A stretch of 27,062 nt of DNA from SIG480 sp045595365. Lineage in GTDB: Bacteria > Bacillota > Clostridia > Oscillospirales > JAAYXM01. How positions within the stretch are numbered: the stretch's first letter is position 1; the number at the start of each line of letters is the position of its first letter. Position numbers and translations under genes: made by a program. Positions 7,519 to 16,019 of this stretch are shown here, piece by piece. The notes beneath the pieces were generated by a model. It was given only the letters and a program-made list of their open reading frames with translations. It was not told the DNA's origin and did no database searches. The DNA lies in contig JAZOAI010000021.1 in NCBI GenBank assembly GCA_045595365.1, positions 1 through 27,062 of the forward strand. The letters run 5' to 3'.

Positions 7519-8561
7519 TGGCAAATAAAAGACGCAGAAGAAAAAGAAATCCGATAGCATATATTTACATAGCGTTTATACTCGGTGTTTCCATGCTGCT
7601 TTCGGCGTGGATTATTATGTCGGTAAATGAGGTTCTTGCCCTTGCGCGGCCGGACTATGAGGCGATAGTTGAAATCCCTGCAGATGCAAGCCGGGGCGAT
7701 GTTGCAAAAATATTAAAAGAGAACAATATTATTGAACACAAGGGCCTTTTCAAGATGTTTGCACTTCTCACAAAGCGCGGCGCGGAGTTTCCTGAAGGGG
7801 AATATAAAATCAATTCAAATATGGACTATCGCGCGATGCTTCGCCGCCTGACAAGTAAGAAAAGCGCGCTTAACACGGTTATGGTTACCATCCCCGAGGG
7901 CTATGAGGTAAGCCAGATTATAGAGCTCCTTGATGAAAAGGGAGTGTGTGAGGCTGCGGCACTTGAGGATGCGGTTGCAAACACCGATTTTGACTATGAC
8001 TTTTTAAAGAGCATTCCTCTCGGAAAGACGAACAGGCTTGAGGGGTATATGTTCCCCGATACGTATGAATTTTATAAAAATGATATGCCGGAGCGGGTTA
8101 TAAAGAGGTTTCTAGACAATTTTGAGCTTAAATTCAGCGAGGATAAAATGGAAAGGGCGAAAGAGCTTGGGTTTACGGCACATGAGCTTATAACGCTTGC
8201 GTCTATAATAGAGCGCGAGGCAACAGCAAAGGACAGAGAGAATATATCTTCTGTATTCCATAATCGCCTTGCTAATAAGACATACCCTTATCTTGAGTCG
8301 TGTGCAACGGTTCAGTATGTCCTGGGTGAGCGCAAAAAGGTAATAACAATTGCAGATACGAAAATTGACAATAAGTATAACACATATAAATACAAGGGGC
8401 TTCCGCCCGGGCCGATTGCAAACCCCGGCCTTGATTCAATAGAGGCGGCGCTTTACCCCAATAATACAGATTATTTGTTTTTTGCACTACAGGAGGACGG
8501 TACTCACAAGTTTTCAAAGACATATGAAGAGCATTTGAAAACTCCGAAGATAAATCCGTAA
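7518..8561 (+). CDS. mltG: Endolytic murein transglycosylase MltG
   Basis: Membrane-anchored lytic transglycosylase that cuts nascent peptidoglycan and is thought to set glycan strand length. A basic cytoplasmic tail (KRRRRKR, 4-10) precedes one transmembrane helix at about 14-36; the rest is extracellular. The LysM-like N-terminal part (about 47-130) precedes the YceG domain. The catalytic glutamate is E232 in LASIIEREA, and the conserved YKGLPPGPIANPG stretch is near the C terminus. 347 residues, typical. Gene order mltG followed by a U32 gene resembles yrrL-yrrN/yrrO of Bacillus subtilis. Confidence 0.95.
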   Translation: MANKRRRRKRNPIAYIYIAFILGVSMLLSAWIIMSVNEVLALARPDYEAIVEIPADASRGDVAKILKENNIIEHKGLFKMFALLTKRGAEFPEGEYKINSNMDYRAMLRRLTSKKSALNTVMVTIPEGYEVSQIIELLDEKGVCEAAALEDAVANTDFDYDFLKSIPLGKTNRLEGYMFPDTYEFYKNDMPERVIKRFLDNFELKFSEDKMERAKELGFTAHELITLASIIEREATAKDRENISSVFHNRLANKTYPYLESCATVQYVLGERKKVITIADTKIDNKYNTYKYKGLPPGPIANPGLDSIEAALYPNNTDYLFFALQEDGTHKFSKTYEEHLKTPKINP

Positions 8562-8568
8562 TGATGAT

Positions 8569-9801
8569 ATGAAAAAACCTGAAATACTTTCCCCGGCAGG
8601 GGACATGGAAAAGTTAAAAGCCTCAATTCTCTATGGCGCAGATGCGGTTTATATGGCAGGCGAGATGTTCGGAATGCGGACAGCCTCATCAAATTTCTCG
8701 GATGAAGAATTAGAAGAAGCGGTGCGATTCGCCCACGAGAACAATGTCAGAGCATATATAACCTGCAATACACTTATGCGGAATGATGATATGAAGAAGC
8801 TTCCCGCATATCTTGAAATGCTCGGAGGGATTGGAGTTGACGGCATAATTGTCGCGGACCTCGGATGTATGAGAGCTGCGCAGAAATATGCACCGCGTGC
8901 TGAAATACATATAAGCACGCAGGCGAGCGTTTTAAACAGCGACGCCGCAAATGCTTGGTATGAAATGGGCGCGGATCGCATTTGCCTTGCAAGGGAGTTA
9001 AACCTTCCGGAAATTTGCGAAATAATGGAGAAAAAGAACAAAAATCTCAAGATAGAGACGTTTGTTCACGGCGCGATGTGTATGGCATATTCAGGGAGAT
9101 GTATGATTTCCGATTATCTTGCAGGGCGCTCATCAAACCGCGGAAACTGCGCGCAGCCGTGCAGATGGACATATTACCTCATGGAAGAAAAACGGCCGGG
9201 AGAGTACTTCCCGGTGGTTGAGGATGAGAACGGAACACATATTTTCAATTCAAAGGATATGAATATGGTTTCCTACATTCCTGAGCTTATGGAGGCGGGG
9301 ATTGACAGCTTCAAGATAGAAGGCCGTGTAAAGTCAGCATACTACACAGCTGCGGTGACTAATGCATACCGCCTCGCGGTGGATGAGTATGTAAAAAGTC
9401 CGGGCACCTGGAAGAGTGACGGCTTCTGGCTTACTGAGGTCAATAAGGTAAGCCACAGAGAATACTGCACAGGCTTCTACTTTGACGAAGAGGGAATCCA
9501 GAGAACGGAAACATCAGAATATATCAGAACCTGGGACGTGGTCGCATCCGTTGTCGAGTGCGATGATGAAGGGAATGCCGTTCTTGAACAGAAAAACAAG
9601 TTTGATATAAATGTTGAATATGAGCTGATGCAGCCGTCCGCCGAGCCGCAGAAGGTGATTTTTGATAAAATGACAACTGATAGCGGTGAGGAGATTGACT
9701 CTGCGCGTCAGGCGAAAATCCGCGTACATGTAAAGCTTCCGGCAAAAGCGCCCGTAGGCGCGTTCATACGACGTGAAGGGAGCCGTTTTAATGCTTCGTA
9801 A
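8569..9801 (+). CDS. U32 family protein, probably tRNA hydroxylation factor (TrhP/YegQ-like)
   Basis: Carries the complete U32 signature ETFVHGAMCMAYSGRCMIS at 163-181, followed by the Cys-rich GNCAQPCRW segment. These cysteines bind an iron-sulphur cluster in studied homologues. Family members once annotated as collagenases are now known as RNA hydroxylation enzymes (RlhA for 23S rRNA, TrhP for tRNA wobble uridine). The 410-residue length without an extra C-terminal domain suits the TrhP/YrrO type. The gene begins 7 nt after mltG with only a poor ribosome site in TAATGATGATATG, suggesting translation by reinitiation. It overlaps the start of the pseudouridine synthase gene. Assignment to tRNA rather than rRNA is inference. 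Confidence 0.87.
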   Translation: MKKPEILSPAGDMEKLKASILYGADAVYMAGEMFGMRTASSNFSDEELEEAVRFAHENNVRAYITCNTLMRNDDMKKLPAYLEMLGGIGVDGIIVADLGCMRAAQKYAPRAEIHISTQASVLNSDAANAWYEMGADRICLARELNLPEICEIMEKKNKNLKIETFVHGAMCMAYSGRCMISDYLAGRSSNRGNCAQPCRWTYYLMEEKRPGEYFPVVEDENGTHIFNSKDMNMVSYIPELMEAGIDSFKIEGRVKSAYYTAAVTNAYRLAVDEYVKSPGTWKSDGFWLTEVNKVSHREYCTGFYFDEEGIQRTETSEYIRTWDVVASVVECDDEGNAVLEQKNKFDINVEYELMQPSAEPQKVIFDKMTTDSGEEIDSARQAKIRVHVKLPAKAPVGAFIRREGSRFNAS

Positions 9802-10687
9802 GCTTTGCCACATCGCAGATGCAGAGGATAGCGGGAAGCAGCTTTCGGAAATTCTCAAGCGGCGCTTCGGGGTTTCGGAGATGCTTCTGCGGAGAATAAA
9901 GAGAACGGAAAATGGGATTCTCCTGAACGGAAAAAATGTTTACACCATTGATGTTGTGAGCGTTGGAGACAAAATTGAGGTTATCTTAGAGCCCGAGGAA
10001 AAAAGCTCTCCCGGCGTTGTTCCGACAGAGGGCGAGCTTGACATTCTCTATGAAAACGAAGATGTTCTTGTTGTGAATAAACCTGCGGATATTGCAGTAC
10101 ATCCGTCTCACGGGCATTTTGATACTTCGCTCGGGAATATCGTTATGTGGTATTATACGAACAAAGGAGAAAACTTTGTTTTCCGCCCCATAAACCGCCT
10201 CGACCGTGGAGTTTCGGGGGTTATGGCTGTTGCAAAGAATGCGTATACTCATACCTTCGCGTCGCGCCTTTTGCATAGCGGAAAGTTCTATCGCGAATAT
10301 CTTGCGATATGTGAAGGCATTTTCCTTGATAAGGCTGGCGAGGTCGTTGCACCGATAGGCAGGCGCGACGGTTCTGTAATAGAGCGCGAAGTCCGCCCTG
10401 ACGGAGATTTTGCAAGGACTTGCTTTGAGGTTGTTTCTGAGAATAACGGAAGAAGCCTTGTTCGGGTTATGCCGCTCACGGGGCGCACACACCAGATACG
10501 GGTTCATATGGCGCATATCGGGCATCCACTAACAGGAGACTTTCTCTACGGGACTGAAATTTCTGAGCTTCCGGGCCGGTGCGCTCTGCATTCACACAGG
10601 CTTCATATGGAGCTTCCATTTAGCGGAGGAGAAATTGATGTTTCATCACCTCTGCCCGAAAAGCTTTCCGAAATATTTTATAAATAG
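9791..10687 (+). CDS. RluA family pseudouridine synthase
   Basis: Predicted to isomerise specific uridines in rRNA or tRNA. An N-terminal S4-like RNA-binding segment (about 14-67) precedes the catalytic domain. The catalytic aspartate is D138 in NRLDRGVSG (135-143). LTGRTHQIRVHMAHIGHPLTGD and the terminal CALHSHRL stretch are classic RluA-family features. The ATG at 9791 has GAAGGGAG 8 nt before it and gives 298 residues; an in-frame GTG at 9773 is less likely. It overlaps the U32 gene by 11 nt, putting two probable RNA-modification genes in direct coupling at the end of the operon. The target uridine is not known. Confidence 0.92.
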   Translation: MLRKLCHIADAEDSGKQLSEILKRRFGVSEMLLRRIKRTENGILLNGKNVYTIDVVSVGDKIEVILEPEEKSSPGVVPTEGELDILYENEDVLVVNKPADIAVHPSHGHFDTSLGNIVMWYYTNKGENFVFRPINRLDRGVSGVMAVAKNAYTHTFASRLLHSGKFYREYLAICEGIFLDKAGEVVAPIGRRDGSVIEREVRPDGDFARTCFEVVSENNGRSLVRVMPLTGRTHQIRVHMAHIGHPLTGDFLYGTEISELPGRCALHSHRLHMELPFSGGEIDVSSPLPEKLSEIFYK

Positions 10688-10690
10688 TTG

Positions 10691-10837
10691 AAAATAACAG
10701 AAAAAACAGGCTTTCCACTGCGATTCTACTTTGAGTAGAGTTATAGTGGAGGGCCTCTCTTTTACTGAAAAAAAGAGGATACAGGCAAAGCTGCGGCGTA
10801 GCTTGAAGTGTTATTGAAGAAGGGAGTAAAATAACAG
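10691..10837 (+). repeat. Hairpin cluster flanked by 10-bp direct repeats, upstream of degV
   Basis: AAAATAACAG occurs at 10691-10700 and again at 10828-10837. Between the copies are three hairpins: TCCACT/AGTGGA (10714-10719, 10745-10750) enclosing TCTACT/AGTAGA (10725-10730, 10734-10739); CCTCTCTTTT pairing with the AAAAAGAGG side (10754-10763, 10769-10778, one mismatch); and AAGCTGC/GTAGCTT with one G-T pair (10788-10794, 10798-10804). It could be a small inserted element with target duplications, a structured leader, or the 3' processing region of the rluA transcript. It matches no riboswitch class I can recall. Confidence 0.45.
10803..10832 (+). promoter_or_regulatory. Possible promoter of degV
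   Basis: TTGAAG (10803-10808) and TAAAAT (10827-10832) are separated by 18 nt, which would start transcription about 25 nt before the degV ATG. The -10 lies inside the right-hand AAAATAACAG repeat. The match is moderate, and degV may instead be read through from the operon upstream. Confidence 0.35.
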
Positions 10838-10863
10838 CAAAGAAAAAATTGAAGGAGAAGATT

Positions 10864-11700
10864 ATGAAAAGCTTTAAAATAGTGGCAGACTCTTCATCTG
10901 ATGTTTTATCTCTGTCTGATGTTGATTTTGCATCTGTGCCGCTTAAAATAATAACTGCCGAGCGAGAGTTTCTCGACGATAAAAACCTTGATGTCAGTGA
11001 AATGGTAAGCTACCTTTCAAATTATAAGGGGAGGTCTTCAACCTCGTGCCCGAACCCGCAGGACTGGATTTTGGCATTTGGAGAGGCTGAGCTTGTTTTC
11101 TGCATAACGATTACGAGTACACTTTCGGGGTGTTATAATTCTGCAGTTATTGCAAAGGAAATATATGAGGAGAGACACCCGGGAAGAAAGGTTTTTGTTT
11201 TAGATTCCCTTTCAACGGGGCCTGAGATGAAGCTTATTATTGAAAAAGTTGCAGGTGCATATGAGCGCGGTGAGAGCTTTGAAGAAATATGCAGGCTTGC
11301 CGGGGAGTATTCAAAAACAACGGGTTTGTTCTTTATCCTCAAATCAATGCAGAACCTTGCGAATAACGGAAGAGTGAGCAAAATTATCGCAAAAGCGGCG
11401 GGGCTTCTCGGAATCCGGGTTCTGGGGGAAGCGAGCGAAAAGGGAGATCTTGCCGAGCTTGATAAATGCCGTGGCGAAGAAGCAGCGCTTAAGTCCGCAC
11501 TTTCTCATATGGAAAAAGGAGGGTATGCCGGAGGTAAGGTAAAGATTGCCCATTGTATGAATGCAGATGCGGCTAATGAGCTTAAAAGTATGTTGCTGCA
11601 GGAAAACACCGGCACAGAGGTTGAAATTTATGACTGCCGAGCGCTTTGCAGCTTTTACGCGGAGAGCGGCGGGCTACTCATAGGTTTTGAGAAAAACTGA
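10864..11700 (+). CDS. DegV family fatty-acid-binding protein
   Basis: Two-domain DegV protein. Family members bind a fatty acid in the cleft between domains, and some (FakB) present it to the FakA kinase for incorporation into phospholipid. Visible hallmarks are IVADSSSD at the N terminus (6-13), TSCPNPQDW (60-69), TITSTLSGCYNSA (82-94) and NNGRVSK. The ATG at 10864 has AAGGAG 6 nt before it and gives 278 residues, normal for the family; a TTG at 10849 is not favoured. No fakA-like gene lies in the window. The transcript ends at the terminator shared with the converging phosphate transporter gene. Confidence 0.9.
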   Translation: MKSFKIVADSSSDVLSLSDVDFASVPLKIITAEREFLDDKNLDVSEMVSYLSNYKGRSSTSCPNPQDWILAFGEAELVFCITITSTLSGCYNSAVIAKEIYEERHPGRKVFVLDSLSTGPEMKLIIEKVAGAYERGESFEEICRLAGEYSKTTGLFFILKSMQNLANNGRVSKIIAKAAGLLGIRVLGEASEKGDLAELDKCRGEEAALKSALSHMEKGGYAGGKVKIAHCMNADAANELKSMLLQENTGTEVEIYDCRALCSFYAESGGLLIGFEKN

Positions 11701-11710
11701 ATTAAAAAAA

Positions 11711-11745
11711 TAAAACCAACGAATTTCGTTGGTTTTATTTTTTGT
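11711..11745. terminator. Bidirectional terminator between degV and the phosphate transporter gene
   Basis: A perfect 13-bp stem (11711-11723 with 11725-11737, core AAAACCAACGAA) is followed by T-rich sequence on the right and preceded by A-rich sequence on the left. It lies between two convergent stop codons and serves both transcripts. Confidence 0.9.
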
Positions 11746-11758
11746 GGATTTAATGATT

Positions 11759-13507
11759 CTAATCGCCTATAGCATATTTTGCGGAATATGCCGCAAATTG
11801 CTCGTCGAAGAATGAATTGTCCTTTTTCATATTGCGGAGAGATTCGTGGACATTCATATTGTTTTCGGCGGCATCGATTACGCAAACTGCGATATTTGAG
11901 CAGTGGTCTGCGCATCTTTCAAGATTTGTGAGAAGATCCGCCCAGACAAAGCCTGCTTCTATGGAGCATTCGCCGTCTTTAAGGCGGGCAATATGGCCGT
12001 TTCGCATTTTTTCCCGAAGGCTGTCAATAACCTGTTCCAAAGGCTCAACCTTGCGCGCGGCAGTGAAATCGTTTTCAACGAAGGCCGCGTGTGAAAGTGT
12101 CAATATTTCTGAAACCGCGTTGCAAAGTGTGTCAAGCTCTTTGATTCCGGCGGGGGTGAAGTTCATTTCCTTGCTGAGGAGTTCTTCAGCCGATTCAAGA
12201 ATGTTTATGCTATGGTCTGAAATTCTTTCAAAATCGCCGATTGCCTTAAGAAGCTTTGAGATTGTTGCACTGTCGCTGTCGCTTACCTGATGGCGGCTGA
12301 GCTTGACAAGGTACGTGCCAAGAATATCCTCATAGTGGTCAACTTTTTCTTCAGCACTCCTGATTTCCTCTGAAAGTGAACCATCATATTTATTTAGCAT
12401 ACCGAGACTCTTTTTTAATGCTGACACTGAAAGCTCTGCCATCTCGCATACAAGGCTGTTGCAGCGCGCCAATGCAATCGGAGGGGTTGCGAGAAGCCTT
12501 TCGTCAAGCTCTGAAACAACTTCTTCTCTCTTTGCATCGGGGACCAACCTGACCGCAAGCTTTTCGAGCAAGGACGACATCGGAAGAAGGAGAGCGGTGC
12601 AGGCGATATTGAATATGGTGTGAGTGATAGCAATTCCGAAATGTGTTGCCGGCAAGTTGAGAAGTTCTGGCTTTAAGAGCCACGAGAGCAAACTGAAAAC
12701 AGCAAGCCAGATGGCTGTGCCGAGAACGTTGAAGGTCAAGTGAACAACAGCTGCGCGCTTTGCGTTTTTGTTTGTGCCGAGGGAAGAGAGAATAGCTGTT
12801 ATGCAGGTGCCGATGTTCTGCCCCATTATAATCGGAATTGCTGCGCCGTAAGAAACCTGGCCGGTCGCGGAAAGCGCCTGAAGGATACCGACGGATGCAG
12901 AGCTTGACTGGATAATGGCAGTGAGGATTGCGCCGACAAGAACGCCGAGGAGAGGATTCTTAAATAAGATAAACAGATTCTGGAATGCCGGGACATCTGC
13001 AAGGCCGGAGACTGCGCCCGACATTGTATCCATACCGAACATCAAAGTAGCGAATCCGAGTAAAATAATACCAATGTCCTTTTTCGAATGCTTTTTGCTG
13101 AACATCATAAAGCAGATACCGATGAGGGCAAGAATCGGTGTGAAGGAAGAGGGCTTTAAAAGTTTCACAAACATCGTATCGCCGCTGATACCACCCATTG
13201 ATAACAGCCATCCGGTGATGGTTGTACCGACGTTTGCACCCATGATAACATTAACAGCCTGTTTTAAGGTCATCAGTCCGGAGTTTACGAAACCTACGAC
13301 CATAACCGTTGTTGCAGAAGAACTCTGAATCACAGCAGTTACACCGCATCCGGTCAGAAAGCCTACGAATTTGTTGGATGTCATTCTGGAAAGCACCGTA
13401 TGGAGTTTTCCACCGGCACATCGTTCGAGTGCCTCTCCCATCAGCGTCATGCCAAAGAGGAACAGACAAAGTCCGCCAATCATTGATAATACATTAAAGA
13501 TGTCCAT
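11759..13507 (-). CDS. Na+/phosphate symporter with C-terminal PhoU-like domain
   Basis: Predicted inner-membrane sodium-driven inorganic phosphate carrier. Two Na/Pi cotransporter repeats each hold a QSSSA motif (61-65 and 200-204) with associated GANVGTT (90-96) and GQNIGTC segments; about eight hydrophobic helices fill residues 1-320. Residues about 345-560 form a helical PhoU-like domain, common in bacterial members and probably regulatory. 582 residues with intact frame. It is the last gene of a response regulator-kinase-transporter unit, 58 nt after the kinase stop. Codon use changes within the gene: in-frame CTG leucine codons occur six times in codons 1-178 and never in the last 404, and GGT glycine falls from about ten to three, matching the right and left blocks of the window respectively. 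Confidence 0.93.
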   Translation of the reverse strand: MDIFNVLSMIGGLCLFLFGMTLMGEALERCAGGKLHTVLSRMTSNKFVGFLTGCGVTAVIQSSSATTVMVVGFVNSGLMTLKQAVNVIMGANVGTTITGWLLSMGGISGDTMFVKLLKPSSFTPILALIGICFMMFSKKHSKKDIGIILLGFATLMFGMDTMSGAVSGLADVPAFQNLFILFKNPLLGVLVGAILTAIIQSSSASVGILQALSATGQVSYGAAIPIIMGQNIGTCITAILSSLGTNKNAKRAAVVHLTFNVLGTAIWLAVFSLLSWLLKPELLNLPATHFGIAITHTIFNIACTALLLPMSSLLEKLAVRLVPDAKREEVVSELDERLLATPPIALARCNSLVCEMAELSVSALKKSLGMLNKYDGSLSEEIRSAEEKVDHYEDILGTYLVKLSRHQVSDSDSATISKLLKAIGDFERISDHSINILESAEELLSKEMNFTPAGIKELDTLCNAVSEILTLSHAAFVENDFTAARKVEPLEQVIDSLREKMRNGHIARLKDGECSIEAGFVWADLLTNLERCADHCSNIAVCVIDAAENNMNVHESLRNMKKDNSFFDEQFAAYSAKYAIGD

Positions 13508-13565
13508 GGTTTTTACTCTCTTTCAGATAATTATATTTTGCAGCATATGCCGCAGATGCACAATG

Positions 13566-15272
13566 TTAGAGGCTTTGGGATGATACCGCATCCAAGATTT
13601 CAGTGGACTTGGGGGATTGTTTTGGGAAGAGAATCGTGATCACAGTTCCCTCACCGATCTTACTTTGGATATCAATTTCCCCATTATGCAGCAATACGGA
13701 ATGTTTTACAATCGAAAGTCCAAGTCCGGTACCGCCAACAGATTTCGAACGGCTTTTATCCACGCGATAGAATCGTTCAAAGATTCTGGGAAGTGCGTCC
13801 TCCGGGATGCCGATACCGGTATCGCTCACATTCAGCGTAATGGTTTGCGGAGTTTGGGTAATATCGAGGGATATCGTACCGCCTTCGCGGTTGTATTTGA
13901 TGGCATTATCGCAAAGATTATAGAGAATGCCGGATAATAGCTGTGGGATTCCCCAGAGCTCTGCTTTTTCGCCTGTCAGATGGATTGTGATATCGGAGGC
14001 GTCCGCCACAGGTTTGAGATCTCGTACTGTAGTTTCCGCCAGTGCATAAAGATCAACACTCTGATACTTCATATCTTCGGCTCCCTCATCAAGATGAGAA
14101 AGCTTGATAATATCTTCGACGAGCGTAATCATCCGCATGGCTTCCGTATGGATTTTGGAGGAAAACTTTGCGACATCTTCGTTTCTGACCATACCGCTTG
14201 CAAGAAGTTCGGCACTGCCTGAAATAACCTGTAACGGGGTTTTCAATTCGTGCGAAACATTTGCGGTAAATTCACGCCGTGCTTCTTCGGCACGTTCCAT
14301 TTCAGTGATGTCAAAGATAATGAGCGCGATTGCCGATACATCGGTGTCAGAAAGAATCGGGCCAGCGCTGAACTGATAATGTCTGCCGTTCATCTGAATA
14401 ATTTTCTCAGCGTGTTCTCCGGTTTCTGCAATGCGCAGAATCTCCTGTATTTCAAAGGTGTTATTAAAGAGAAGCAGGTCTTTTCCGATACAGTATGTAC
14501 TGATTCCGAGAATTTTTGTAGCGGATTGATTGATGCTGAGAACCGCACCCGTTTTATTGAGAAGAATAATTCCCTCATTCATGCTGTTGGTTGCGGTATT
14601 AAACTCCTCTTGTTTTTGTTTCAGTTCGTCCTTCTGCGCATTCAGAAGTTTTTGCTGGCTTGTAATACGGTTAATGAGCGGCGTGAGTTCCTCATATACA
14701 TTTTCAGCAGATGGATTATCGAGATCCAGCTCATTGAGCGGCTGCACAATCCGTTTTGATATGCGGTAAGCGAGATAGAGGGAAAGCGCAACAGCAATAA
14801 TCATAACAATCAGGATAGGCTGGAGCATAGACAGCACGAGCGCCCACAGTGCAATTTGCGAGGAAGAAACACGGATTACCGTTCCATCGGACAGCTTTTG
14901 TGCGAAATAAAGCTGACGTTCCATGAGTGTATCGGAGTATCGGATACTTTGTCCTTCGCCATCCGTAATCGCCTCTGTAATTTCCTCACGCCCCAGATGA
15001 TTTTCCATCTGTTCAACTTGCGCTTTGTTATCAAAAAGCACCTCACCGTCATCTGAAATCCATGTAATCCGATAGTCACCGTTTGAAAGACTACTCAGAT
15101 ATTCGAGGCCATTGGCTTCCACAGCGGATGCACAAAGTTCGGTTTCGGTTTTGAGATGATTGATCTGTATATAAGAAAAGTAATCATATAAAACGCCCAT
15201 GATTAAAACGAGCATCGCCACGAACACGGCGACCACAACCAGGAAAATGGAACGAAAAAATTTTTCCGTCAT
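13566..15272 (-). CDS. phoR: PhoR-type sensor histidine kinase
   Basis: Membrane sensor kinase of 568 residues, predicted to sense phosphate status and phosphorylate the adjacent regulator. Transmembrane helices at about 7-29 and 143-167 bracket an extracellular sensor region; a HAMP-like linker, a PAS domain (about 220-320), a HisKA domain with phospho-acceptor H341 in NVSHELKTPL, and an HATPase domain follow. ATP-binding boxes are intact: NLCDNAIKYN, DTGIGIP, FERFYRVDKSRS and GGTGLGLSIVKH. GGAGG precedes the ATG, which overlaps the regulator gene by 4 nt. The phosphate role rests on the PhoR-like layout, the phosphate carrier downstream and the repeat array upstream. Confidence 0.9.
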   Translation of the reverse strand: MTEKFFRSIFLVVVAVFVAMLVLIMGVLYDYFSYIQINHLKTETELCASAVEANGLEYLSSLSNGDYRITWISDDGEVLFDNKAQVEQMENHLGREEITEAITDGEGQSIRYSDTLMERQLYFAQKLSDGTVIRVSSSQIALWALVLSMLQPILIVMIIAVALSLYLAYRISKRIVQPLNELDLDNPSAENVYEELTPLINRITSQQKLLNAQKDELKQKQEEFNTATNSMNEGIILLNKTGAVLSINQSATKILGISTYCIGKDLLLFNNTFEIQEILRIAETGEHAEKIIQMNGRHYQFSAGPILSDTDVSAIALIIFDITEMERAEEARREFTANVSHELKTPLQVISGSAELLASGMVRNEDVAKFSSKIHTEAMRMITLVEDIIKLSHLDEGAEDMKYQSVDLYALAETTVRDLKPVADASDITIHLTGEKAELWGIPQLLSGILYNLCDNAIKYNREGGTISLDITQTPQTITLNVSDTGIGIPEDALPRIFERFYRVDKSRSKSVGGTGLGLSIVKHSVLLHNGEIDIQSKIGEGTVITILFPKQSPKSTEILDAVSSQSL

Positions 15273-15949
15273 GTTTTTTCCTCCATTTTATATCCGACAC
15301 CGCGGATGGTTGTGATATAATCGCCCGCTGCACCAAGCTTTGTGCGGAGTGTTCCGACGTGAACATCGACAGTTCTGGTTTCTCCGAGAAAATCATGTCC
15401 CCATACTTTTTCAAGAAGTTGTTCTCTGGAAAAAACGATTCCGTGATGGTTCATAAAGAAATTCAATAAATCATATTCTTTGAGCGTCAAGATAACTTCG
15501 GTGCCATTGACCGAAACAGAATGCCCAGCCGGATTGATCGCGATTATACCGATTCTGGTTATAGAAGTGTCTTTGGGTGTGACTCTGCGGAGTACAGATT
15601 TTACACGCGAAACCATCTCCATCATACCGAACGGTTTTCCGAGATAATCATCTGCTCCAAGATCCAGTCCGAGCACCTTATCATATTCCGTACTCTTAGC
15701 GCTTGCCATGATAACGGGAATATCGGCGGTGCTGTCATCTGCTTTGAGCTTTTTTAAAATCATGATACCGTCTTCGCCGGGAAGCATAATATCGAGCAAA
15801 ATCAGCTGGGGTTTTTCATCCTTTAGCACCGTCCAGAATTCTGCTGCATCCTGAAAGCCGCGGGCGTCAAACCCCGAAGCATTTAATGTATACAGCATCA
15901 GATTCCGGATGCCATTATCATCTTCGACACAAAAAATCATGATTCTCAC
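15269..15949 (-). CDS. phoB: PhoB/PhoP-type response regulator
   Basis: OmpR/PhoB-family transcription factor: a receiver domain with acidic pocket EDD, phosphorylated aspartate D53 in LILLDIMLPGEDG, conserved Lys in LGKPF, then a winged-helix DNA-binding domain with LTLKEYDLL, REQLLEKVWG, RTVDVHVGTLRTKL and TIRGVGYK. The start could be GTG at 15949 (226 residues) or ATG at 15940 (223 residues); neither has a strong ribosome site. First gene of the regulator-kinase-transporter operon. It is preceded by a perfect TATAAT and 11-bp-spaced repeats resembling PhoP boxes, pointing to autoregulation. Named PhoP in Bacillus and PhoB in most other bacteria. Confidence 0.9.
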   Translation of the reverse strand: MRIMIFCVEDDNGIRNLMLYTLNASGFDARGFQDAAEFWTVLKDEKPQLILLDIMLPGEDGIMILKKLKADDSTADIPVIMASAKSTEYDKVLGLDLGADDYLGKPFGMMEMVSRVKSVLRRVTPKDTSITRIGIIAINPAGHSVSVNGTEVILTLKEYDLLNFFMNHHGIVFSREQLLEKVWGHDFLGETRTVDVHVGTLRTKLGAAGDYITTIRGVGYKMEEKT

Positions 15950-15964
15950 TCACTTTCACGAAAT

Positions 15965-16019
15965 ATTATAAAACCTGAACGTAAGATTTGATATCATCCC
16001 TTTGTAAAATTTATGTAAG
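15965..16019 (-). promoter_or_regulatory. Probable phosphate-regulated promoter with PhoP-box repeats
   Basis: Read on the minus strand, CTTACA (16019-16014), TTTACA (16008-16003), ATGATA (15997-15992, weak) and CTTACG (15985-15980) are spaced 11, 11 and 12 bp. A perfect TATAAT follows (15970-15965) with no -35 hexamer at the right distance. Bacillus PhoP binds TT(A/T/C)ACA-like repeats with about 5-nt spacers over the -20 to -60 region, and this array covers that span. An alternative constitutive promoter, TTGACG (16036-16031) with TAAATT (16013-16008), overlaps the repeats. Confidence 0.6.

Noticed and set aside
10780..10830. c-di-GMP-I (GEMM) riboswitch before degV
   Set aside because: GGCAAAGCTGCGGC recalls part of the aptamer, but the second conserved hairpin and the closing helix are missing.
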